A stretch of 17,799 nt of DNA from Deltaproteobacteria bacterium. Lineage in GTDB: Bacteria; Desulfobacterota; Binatia; UBA9968. Made by a program: the position numbers and the translations under genes. The notes beneath the pieces were generated by a model, which was given only the letters and a program-made list of their open reading frames with translations, made no database searches and had not been told where the DNA came from. Location: positions 1-17,799 of the forward strand of contig JAHKKJ010000013.1 in the NCBI GenBank assembly GCA_020027655.1. The letters are read 5' to 3'. Below are positions 1 to 5,808 of the stretch, piece by piece (position 1 is the stretch's first letter; every line of letters begins with the position of its first letter).

Positions 1-236
1 GCCGTGACGATGCCGCGCACGAGATTGGCCGGCGAGTGACAGTGAGCGTTCACCATTCCAGGCATGGCGATACGGCGATCGCCTTCAATGGTTTTGTCGA
101 ACGGACCGGGTGGCATCCATTGAGTCGGTCCAACATAAACTAGCTTGTTGCGGTCGATAACGATCGACCCGTTTTCGATTACGTCGTTTTGCCGGTTCAT
201 CGTTACAAGGAGAGCGTTACGAATCAAAGTCTTCAT
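1..236 (-). CDS. Amidohydrolase family protein (TrzA/AtzA/SsnA-like), N-terminal part
   Basis: Only the first 78 residues are present; the gene runs off the left edge. The protein opens with the small beta-sandwich typical of cyclic amidohydrolases (LIRNALLVTMN, then IVIDRNKLVYVGP). It then reaches the first metal-binding motif, PGMVNAHCHS, with His65 and His67 as the HxH pair at the mouth of the TIM barrel. The PGxxNAHxHSPxxLxRG pattern is characteristic of the subgroup that deaminates or dechlorinates purine, pyrimidine and triazine rings (MTA/SAH deaminase, guanine and cytosine deaminases, AtzA/TrzA), rather than of dihydropyrimidinase. Substrate cannot be read from this fragment. An AGGTG stretch about 5 bases before the ATG is a plausible ribosome site. 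pyrE lies 155 bp upstream on the same strand, so a role in nucleobase metabolism is a reasonable inference. Confidence 0.8.
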   Translation of the reverse strand, partial: MKTLIRNALLVTMNRQNDVIENGSIVIDRNKLVYVGPTQWMPPGPFDKTIEGDRRIAMPGMVNAHCHSPANLVRGIVT

Positions 237-391
237 GGCACACCTCATCGGTTACGAATTAAAGTTGAACCCGCCGGGAGAAAAGCTGCTGCGAGGAGTT
301 TCTATAGGTAGGGAAAATAGTTTTGGAATCCGTTCACGGCGAACTCAAAACCGAAAGCTCGAACCCCGAAACTATGGGCGCAACATTGCAC

Positions 392-1060
392 TCACACAAA
401 GCCCATTTTTCTGCCCCAATTCTCGGCGTCTTTGAGAAAATCAACAATCTGCTTGCTGGCGCTTTCAGAGAAGTAACTTTTGCTGAGGCCCGTGTCGAGC
501 ACATCGTCCCAATTGGCGAGCACGTGCAGGGCAATGTCATTTCTTGCCAGATTGTCTCTCCCCTCGTGCTGATTCAACCGGTCTGAAGCATAGTCAAAGA
601 CGCACAGACAGTGGGTCATTTTCGCTCCCGCCGCGCGAATGCCGATGTTAAAGCGAAGTTTGCTCAGCCCGTCGGTAATGAGGTCTTCAACCAACAAGAC
701 CCTCTTCCCCGGTTCCAGAATCCCTTCGATCTGTTTTGAGCCACCGTACCCTTTGGGCTGTTTACGGATATAGATCATCGGCTTCCTGATCAGATGAGAA
801 ACAAACGAGGCATAAGGGATACCCGCGGTCTCTCCTCCCGCAACGACGTCGATGTTAGCCAGGCCAATGGCCGTTTCTGCCTTTTTGGCAAGCTCAATTA
901 CGATATATTCGCGCTCTTCGGGGAACGAAAGAATTTTACGGCAATCGATGTAGACCGGCGAAATGCGACCGGAGACGAAGACAAAAGGCTTCTCCTTGTA
1001 GACTTGGATGGCTTCCGTCCGAAGCAGCATCTCTGCAATTCTTTGGGCAACGTCGCTCAT
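392..1060 (-). CDS. pyrE: Orotate phosphoribosyltransferase
   Basis: A 222-residue type I phosphoribosyltransferase that should convert orotate and PRPP to orotidine 5'-phosphate in de novo pyrimidine synthesis. The PRPP loop is at residues 121-134 (VLLVEDLITDGLSK), and the catalytic flexible loop around 98-108 carries IRKQPKGYGG. The N-terminal SGRISPVYIDCRKI segment matches the orotate-binding region, and VVAGGETAGIPYA is the usual mid-domain strand and loop. Length is close to the family norm, with about 15-20 extra residues at the C terminus. A GAAGGG stretch about 9 bases upstream supports the ATG. No other de novo pyrimidine gene is adjacent; the partner across the divergent promoter is an amide hydrolase followed by pyrR. 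UMP synthesis is the most likely role. A PyrE-like salvage enzyme is the alternative. Confidence 0.92.
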   Translation of the reverse strand: MSDVAQRIAEMLLRTEAIQVYKEKPFVFVSGRISPVYIDCRKILSFPEEREYIVIELAKKAETAIGLANIDVVAGGETAGIPYASFVSHLIRKPMIYIRKQPKGYGGSKQIEGILEPGKRVLLVEDLITDGLSKLRFNIGIRAAGAKMTHCLCVFDYASDRLNQHEGRDNLARNDIALHVLANWDDVLDTGLSKSYFSESASKQIVDFLKDAENWGRKMGFV

Positions 1061-1091
1061 GGAAAACTACCCTTCAATTTCTCGAATAGGC

Positions 1092-1108
1092 AGGCTATAA
1101 CATAGCCT
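1092..1108. repeat. Perfect inverted repeat in the divergent pyrE / carbamoylase region
   Basis: AGGCTAT and ATAGCCT, seven bases each, flank a three-base centre (AAC). The dyad lies 32-48 bp before the pyrE start codon and 76-92 bp before the carbamoylase GTG. AT-rich hexamers that could act as a weak -10 box for pyrE lie inside it, so it is placed like an operator. It could also form a tight hairpin in the pyrE leader RNA. No regulator is identified. Confidence 0.5.
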
Positions 1109-1170
1109 TTCCTTATTTCCAACAAAAGATTCAACTGAGGAGCGCAGTTTTCTGACGCATTCTAAGCTGG

Positions 1171-1176
1171 TAGAAT
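1171..1176 (+). promoter_or_regulatory. Candidate -10 box for the carbamoylase-pyrR pair
   Basis: TAGAAT matches the sigma-70 -10 consensus at five of six positions and ends seven bases before the GTG start codon, so transcription would begin at about the start codon itself. The matching -35 region near 1148-1153 is poor. Supported mainly by position. Confidence 0.35.
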
Positions 1177-1183
1177 ACGATCT

Positions 1184-2482
1184 GTGAAATCGCGCCAAAG
1201 CGTCCGGGCATCGCCACTTTCATACAATATCCAGATCAACAAGCGCCGCCTGCTGCGTGATCTCAACGCTGTGTCACGTATCGGCATCGGCGATCGCGGC
1301 TCGGTCACAAGGTTGGTCTTTTCAATTAAAGAGCTGCGTAGCCGCCAATTTCTGATTCACCAAATGCGTCAAATCGGTCTGCAAATCCACATCGACCGGA
1401 TCGGCAATATTTTTGGCAGACTGGATGGAGCTAATGCGAAAGCGCCTGCACTCCTCGTCGGTTCGCATCTAGACACGGTTATCCATGGGGGAAAGTTCGA
1501 CGGTACCATGGGTGTTATTGCAGCGCTGGAGGCGGTGCGAATCCTCAAGGAACAAAAACTTGTCCTGCAATCTCCCGTAGAAGTTGTTTGCTTTGTCGGT
1601 GAGGAGTCGAGCCGCTTTGGTTATTCGACTCTCGGAAGCAGCTTGGTGGCAGGAGAAATTCGCGCCAAGGATCTTGCCCATGCCGCGGACGCCCAAGGAA
1701 CCAAACTAGAAGACATTTTGGCGAGCATGGGCATCTACCGGAATAACTTGCGGTCCATGAGCCGCGATCCGTCTACGATAAGAGCCTACCTAGAACTTCA
1801 CATTGAACAAGGACCTATCTTGGAAGCTAAGAAAAAGCCCATTGGGATCGTAACCTCCATCGCCGCCCCAACACGATTTAGAGTTGTTTTGACCGGGCAA
1901 GCCGACCACTCCGGAACGACTCCAATGGAGATGCGCAAAGACGCTCTTGTGGCCGCGTCCGAGTTCATCGTGGCCCTGGAAAAGATTTGTCGCCGATATT
2001 CGCGCATGGAGAAAGGCCGGGTGGTCGGCACCGTCGGCGCGATTAGCATCGAGCCCGGAGTCATTAACGCTATCCCAGGGAAAGCCGAACTTTCAGTCGA
2101 CATCCGCAGCATCGCCGCAGAAGCTAAGAGACGCGTCGTGCGGCTGGTTCAAGCGCGGATTCGTGAAATCGCGCGACGCAGAAAGATCCAAGTTAAGATC
2201 TTGCCCCTGCGCGAAGAAGACCCGGTTCCCCTGGATAAATGGCTTATTCATCTGCTAAAAGAGTGCTGTGAGATGAGAAATATCGCCTATGAAATTATGC
2301 CCTCGGGGGCCGGTCATGATGCCATGCAGATGGCCAAGGTTACACCCGCCGGGATGTTGTTCATTCCTAGCCGGCGCGGCATTAGTCATAGTCCGCTCGA
2401 GTGGTCTGAGCCAGAGGACATTTGCTTGGGCGCGCAACTGTTGTTGGATTCCGTGATTCGGGTAGCCAATGAAACGACCTAA
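1184..2482 (+). CDS. M20 family Zn-dependent hydantoinase/carbamoylase-type amidohydrolase
   Basis: A 432-residue cytoplasmic metal-dependent amidohydrolase of the N-carbamoyl amino acid hydrolase / beta-ureidopropionase / allantoate amidohydrolase group. All hallmark motifs are present: GSHLDTV with His95 and Asp97, the bridging Asp106 in GGKFDG, the Glu pair 140-141 in VGEESSRF, HIEQGP with His206, the dimer-lid motif GQADHSGTTPM with His242, AGHDA near 377, and GISHSPLE with the last histidine near 405. Members hydrolyse a ureido or carbamoyl amide to free ammonia and CO2. Choosing between beta-ureidopropionase, L-carbamoylase and allantoate amidohydrolase needs a phylogeny. The start is a GTG; an internal GTG exists at 1270, but the sequence between matches the family's N-terminal INxxRLxxDL helix. 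No clear ribosome site precedes the GTG. The 3' end overlaps pyrR by 14 bp, implying co-transcription and a link to pyrimidine turnover. Confidence 0.88.
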   Translation: MKSRQSVRASPLSYNIQINKRRLLRDLNAVSRIGIGDRGSVTRLVFSIKELRSRQFLIHQMRQIGLQIHIDRIGNIFGRLDGANAKAPALLVGSHLDTVIHGGKFDGTMGVIAALEAVRILKEQKLVLQSPVEVVCFVGEESSRFGYSTLGSSLVAGEIRAKDLAHAADAQGTKLEDILASMGIYRNNLRSMSRDPSTIRAYLELHIEQGPILEAKKKPIGIVTSIAAPTRFRVVLTGQADHSGTTPMEMRKDALVAASEFIVALEKICRRYSRMEKGRVVGTVGAISIEPGVINAIPGKAELSVDIRSIAAEAKRRVVRLVQARIREIARRRKIQVKILPLREEDPVPLDKWLIHLLKECCEMRNIAYEIMPSGAGHDAMQMAKVTPAGMLFIPSRRGISHSPLEWSEPEDICLGAQLLLDSVIRVANETT

Positions 2483-3008
2483 AAGCGTACGGATCCTGAG
2501 CGCCGTGGACATTAAGACAAATCTCGAGCGCATGGCCCGCGCAATTCTTCGTCAAAACAAATCGTTTGATTCGCTCGGATTTATTGGCATCCGTACCCGC
2601 GGCCTTTTCCTTGCGAAACGGCTGTGTGAGATAATCAAGAAATCTAATGACAAAGAGGTTCCCCTCGGGGAGATGGACATCACTCTCTACCGCGATGATC
2701 TCAACGCTCTGTTGCCTCACGGCAAGGTTGATCACACCCGGATTCCCTTCGATATCAACAATAAGACGATCATCCTATTTGACGACGTACTACATACGGG
2801 CCGAACCGTGCGAGCGGCAGTGGATCACCTCATCGATCTTGGACGGCCAAAAGCGATCCATCTCGCCGTACTCATCGACCGCGGCGGGCGTGAATTTCCC
2901 ATTGCTGCCAATTTCGTCGCGAAGAAGATCAACCTACCCGGGGAAGGTGAGGTTAGATTGAAACTCAAGGAAGTAGATGGCAAAGACGAAGTCGTAGTCA
3001 CCAAGTGA
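2469..3008 (+). CDS. pyrR: PyrR-type bifunctional pyrimidine regulator / uracil phosphoribosyltransferase
   Basis: A 179-residue type I phosphoribosyltransferase with PyrR signatures: LGFIGIRTRGLFLAKRL near 36-52, the MDITLYRDDL segment at 69-78, the PRPP loop IILFDDVLHTGRT at 101-113, and VLIDRGGREFPI at 134-145. Length equals the usual 175-185 residues. PyrR proteins attenuate pyr transcripts by binding RNA when UMP or UTP is high, and many also make UMP from uracil and PRPP. I found no PyrR-type RNA target or antiterminator in the leaders here, so the salvage activity, or regulation of a distant operon, is more likely. The ATG lies inside the end of the carbamoylase gene (14-bp overlap), a sign of translational coupling. 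The next gene converges from the right after 133 bp. Confidence 0.9.
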   Translation: MKRPKSVRILSAVDIKTNLERMARAILRQNKSFDSLGFIGIRTRGLFLAKRLCEIIKKSNDKEVPLGEMDITLYRDDLNALLPHGKVDHTRIPFDINNKTIILFDDVLHTGRTVRAAVDHLIDLGRPKAIHLAVLIDRGGREFPIAANFVAKKINLPGEGEVRLKLKEVDGKDEVVVTK

Positions 3009-3111
3009 CGCCAATTCTATCCTGCCATGGAGCTATATAATTTCGATCACGATCATCAAGGCGAAGTCAGCACAAAGGAAAGCAGAAACAGGAGCTTATC
3101 AAACGAGAAAT

Positions 3112-3139
3112 GGATGGCATCAGCATCCGATGAGTTTTT
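3112..3139 (+). terminator. Weak candidate terminator after pyrR
   Basis: A five-pair stem (GGATG / CATCC, seven-base loop, 3112-3128) is followed six bases later by five T residues at 3135-3139. It sits in the convergent gap between pyrR and the leftward receiver-kinase gene, where a terminator is expected. The stem is short and the T run is offset, so the call is tentative. Confidence 0.25.
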
Positions 3140-3141
3140 CG

Positions 3142-4263
3142 CTAGCCATACTTGCGCTGCTCCGTCAGTAGCGAAGCAGCGACGCTCGCCTGGGAAGGGA
3201 ATTTCATCAAAACGCGGGTGCCCTTACCAGCTTCACTGCTGATTTCTAACATTCCACCGATGAGTTCAGCCATCCGGCGCGCGACAGTCAGCCCTAAGCC
3301 CAATCCCGAGAAGGAACGGTTAGACGATGTGTCGACCTGCTGAAAGGGCTCAAAGATCGAGTCCAACTTATTCTTTTCTATACCGACACCTGTGTCTGTG
3401 ACTTCGAACTCAATACTCGAGTGATCGGCCGTGGGATGAGCCTTGACCTTAATTTCTCCCTGAGACGTAAACTTGATCGCGTTGTTAAAAACGTTTTGAA
3501 AGATCCTTTCGACTTTAGAGCGGTCGCTGACGATTGACATTCCGGTATCGGCCATTTCAACCGAGAGCGCGAGTCCTTTCTCACGCAGGATACGTTCGTA
3601 CCGCTTAACCGCTTCACGCACCACTTCACGGCCGTCGAATTTTTCGATGGTTGCCGTCGCATCGCCGGCATTGAGAGAAGTCATCCACAGCACATTATCG
3701 ATGAGTTCCAATAATTCCTCGGAGTTACGGTAGACGGTTTCCAAAACTTTTTGTTGCTCCTCGCTGAGTTTGCCAATCACCTGGTTCAGGAGCAGGTAGA
3801 CGAAACCCACCACCACACTGAGGGGAGTTCTCAGCTCATGTGAAACATTGGAGAGAAAATCGGATTTGACCTGTCTCAACTTGCTCTTCGCGTTCCGGCG
3901 CTCAAGCCCGCGACGAACCAAAGATAGAATATGATTTACGTCAAAGGGCTTGGAAATATAATCGAATGCACCCAGGCGCAACCCCTCGATAGCCGTATCC
4001 AGAGCTCCATACCCGGTAATGATTATCGCTTCGATATCCGGATCGTGCTCCTTTAGCTTTTCGAGCACATGGATTCCTGAGAGCCCGGGCATTTTGAGGT
4101 CCAACGTCACGAGATCGACAGGAAACTTGCCGAGCATTTCAACAGCTTGTCCGCCACGCTCCGCGACGTGCACGTTATAATAAGGGTGGAGAATCATCTT
4201 TAATGATTCCCTGGGACCCATTTCGTCGTCGACAACCAGAATATGAGGCTTGCTTGTATCCAT
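3142..4263 (-). CDS. Soluble receiver-histidine kinase (REC-HisKA-HATPase)
   Basis: A 373-residue cytoplasmic signalling protein. Residues 7-122 form a receiver with acidic Asp12/Asp13, phospho-acceptor Asp55 (LVTLDLKMPG) and Lys105 (YISKPFD). A DHp domain follows, with His142 in SHELRTPL. The ATPase has an N-box near 253-264 (IFQNVFNNAIKF), G1 DTGVG at 290-294 and G2 GLGLGL at 320-325, so it looks active. There is no membrane segment. Such proteins usually take phosphate on the receiver from another kinase, which tunes their own kinase output. The ORF can be extended to a TTG at 4293, but that stretch is exactly a -24/-12 sigma-54 promoter, so I start at the ATG at 4263. No Shine-Dalgarno site is evident. 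It is the last gene of the eight-gene leftward cluster, 119 bp after the NtrC-type activator that probably controls it. Confidence 0.93.
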   Translation of the reverse strand: MDTSKPHILVVDDEMGPRESLKMILHPYYNVHVAERGGQAVEMLGKFPVDLVTLDLKMPGLSGIHVLEKLKEHDPDIEAIIITGYGALDTAIEGLRLGAFDYISKPFDVNHILSLVRRGLERRNAKSKLRQVKSDFLSNVSHELRTPLSVVVGFVYLLLNQVIGKLSEEQQKVLETVYRNSEELLELIDNVLWMTSLNAGDATATIEKFDGREVVREAVKRYERILREKGLALSVEMADTGMSIVSDRSKVERIFQNVFNNAIKFTSQGEIKVKAHPTADHSSIEFEVTDTGVGIEKNKLDSIFEPFQQVDTSSNRSFSGLGLGLTVARRMAELIGGMLEISSEAGKGTRVLMKFPSQASVAASLLTEQRKYG

Positions 4264-4276
4264 GCCAGCCCGTAGC

Positions 4277-4293
4277 AGCAAGGAGCATGCCAA
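4277..4293 (-). promoter_or_regulatory. Sigma-54 (-24/-12) promoter of the receiver-kinase gene
   Basis: Read leftward, TTGGCATGCTCCTTGCT matches the consensus YTGGCACGrNNNTTGCW with the GG and GC doublets exactly ten bases apart; the visible deviations are CATG for CACG and the base after it. By the standard offset, transcription starts near 4266, three bases before the ATG at 4263. The gene immediately upstream encodes a sigma-54 activator. Confidence 0.75.
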
Positions 4294-4366
4294 AGGATAC
4301 AGAAAGCCAAATCACTAATTTACAAGCGTAATTTTAAGACAAGGAAAGGAATAGAGAGAGTTAAGA

Positions 4367-4380
4367 GAACAATTTTGTCC
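4367..4380. promoter_or_regulatory. Candidate upstream activator dyad for the sigma-54 promoter
   Basis: GAACAATTTTGTCC is an imperfect palindrome (arms GAACAA and TTGTCC with one mismatch, TT centre). Its centre lies about 107 bp upstream of the predicted sigma-54 start, within the usual enhancer distance for NtrC-type activators. A second, weaker dyad, TTAC-N4-GTAA, lies at 4320-4331. Binding by the neighbouring activator is inferred from position only. Confidence 0.4.
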
Positions 4381-4382
4381 AA

Positions 4383-5789
4383 TTAGGTCGATAATTTGAC
4401 TTCTTCACCCCCGTCGTTAGGCTCGTGGATTTTTAGCTTTTCGATCCGGTACTTAAGAATGCGCCGGCTGGTTCCGAGAAGTGAAGCTGCTTTGGTCTGA
4501 TTGAACCCGGTTCGCTGCAGAGCTTTAACGATAAGCTCCCGTTCAAATTCGTCTACAGCTTCGCTTAATGGCCTCGAACCGCTGAGTACATCCTCTTTGA
4601 GTGTCGCGGTCTGGTCCGTGGAACGCATCCCCGCTGGCAGATCGCGCAACATGATAGTTTCGTGCGGCGTTAGAATCGTCAGCCTTTCGATCAGGTTTTC
4701 CAGTTCCCGAATATTTCCAGGCCAGTAGTATGATGTAAAAAAATCCACCACCTCCGGAGACAGACTTTTGGGCGCCATAGAATGCTCTTGTGCCTTGAGC
4801 CTTAAGAAATGGTCCAAGAGCAGGGCTATGTCTTCGGGTCTTTCCCGCAAGGGAGGCAAGTAAAGCGAAACGACATTCAGCCGGTAGAAGAGATCGGGAC
4901 GGAACTCGCCAGCCTTGGCCATTGTTTCCAAATCGCGATTACTGGCGGCGATAACTCGGACATCGACCTTGATTTCGTCCGTCCCACCGAGACGGGTAAA
5001 GGTTTCCTGCTCGATGGCGCGTAGGAACTTTGCCTGAGTCCCCAGATTAAGCTCTCCGATTTCATCGAGAAAGAGTGTTCCCCAATGGGCGAGTTCGAAG
5101 CGCCCTACCTTTTTCTGCGAAGCGTTCGTAAAGGCGCCTTTCTCGTAGCCAAACAATTCACTCTCGATCAAAGTGTCGGGTAGAGCCGCACAGTTGACCA
5201 CCACGAAGGGCTTGGAGCGTCGATCACTATTATAGTGAATCGCACGCGCAATCAGCTCCTTCCCCGTTCCGCTTTCCCCTGTAATGAGCACCGTGCTTTT
5301 CTTGGCCGCTACCATGCTGACAGCCTTAAACACGTCGATGATTTGTTTGGATCGCCCGATGACGTGCTCAACTCCGTATTTGCGGCCGACTTCTTCCTTC
5401 AACCGTTCCAGTTCCCTGAACAAATGGACTTTCTCAAAAGCATGCTCGACTCGCAGGCGCAGTTCTTCCACATCGAAGGGCTTGGTCACGTAATCGAAAG
5501 CACCTGTGCCTTTAGCGGTAAAGGCCGTTCGCGCCGTGTTGAGAGCCGTCAACATGATGACCTGACAATCGGTATGGATCGACCTCATTTGCTTGAGGAC
5601 GGCCAGACCATCTGCGCCCGGCATAACAATATCCAACAAAACCACGTCAGGTTTTTCATCCGCGAGCTTCTGCATCGCCTCGTCGGCGGACGTAGCTTCT
5701 AAGACACGATATATCTTGTTGAAAACAAGCTGCAGCGATTGTCTCACTCCAGCCTCATCATCGACAACTAGCAATAAGGGTTGGCTCAT
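4383..5789 (-). CDS. NtrC-family sigma-54-dependent response regulator
   Basis: A 468-residue activator with all three expected domains. The receiver (1-120) has Asp11/Asp12, phospho-acceptor Asp53 (LLDIVMPG) and Lys103. The AAA+ domain spans about 140-380: Walker A GESGTGKE at 171-178, the sigma-54 contact loop GAFTNA at 218-223, Walker B LFLDEIG at 239-245, then the LPPLRERPEDI segment and the YYWPGNIRELENL helix. A Fis-type HTH lies near the C terminus (FNQTKAASLLGTSRRILKYRI). The contact loop reads GAFTNA instead of GAFTGA. A TTG at 5816 would add nine residues and overlap the preceding gene; the ATG at 5789, right before the receiver, is preferred. It probably receives phosphate from the upstream sensor kinase and activates the -24/-12 promoter just beyond its own stop codon. 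Confidence 0.95.
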   Translation of the reverse strand: MSQPLLLVVDDEAGVRQSLQLVFNKIYRVLEATSADEAMQKLADEKPDVVLLDIVMPGADGLAVLKQMRSIHTDCQVIMLTALNTARTAFTAKGTGAFDYVTKPFDVEELRLRVEHAFEKVHLFRELERLKEEVGRKYGVEHVIGRSKQIIDVFKAVSMVAAKKSTVLITGESGTGKELIARAIHYNSDRRSKPFVVVNCAALPDTLIESELFGYEKGAFTNASQKKVGRFELAHWGTLFLDEIGELNLGTQAKFLRAIEQETFTRLGGTDEIKVDVRVIAASNRDLETMAKAGEFRPDLFYRLNVVSLYLPPLRERPEDIALLLDHFLRLKAQEHSMAPKSLSPEVVDFFTSYYWPGNIRELENLIERLTILTPHETIMLRDLPAGMRSTDQTATLKEDVLSGSRPLSEAVDEFERELIVKALQRTGFNQTKAASLLGTSRRILKYRIEKLKIHEPNDGGEEVKLST

Positions 5790-5808
5790 TTCTCGCTTCT
5801 TTTCTAAT

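Noticed and set aside
1133..1151. AACTG / CAGTT hairpin followed by four T residues, as a PyrR attenuator or terminator
   Set aside because: A five-pair stem with a seven-base loop and T4 is too weak, and the known PyrR RNA-binding consensus is not present.
3009..3141. Small open frame starting at 3027 in the convergent gap
   Set aside because: It runs into the antisense of the receiver-kinase gene, has no ribosome site and no recognisable composition.
4264..4293. TTG-initiated ten-residue extension of the receiver-kinase
   Set aside because: The stretch is the sigma-54 promoter itself, and receivers normally begin just before the ILVVDDE strand, as the ATG at 4263 does.
5235..5702. Open frame of 155 codons on the plus strand
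   Set aside because: It lies opposite the receiver and AAA+ start of the NtrC-type gene and has no family features.
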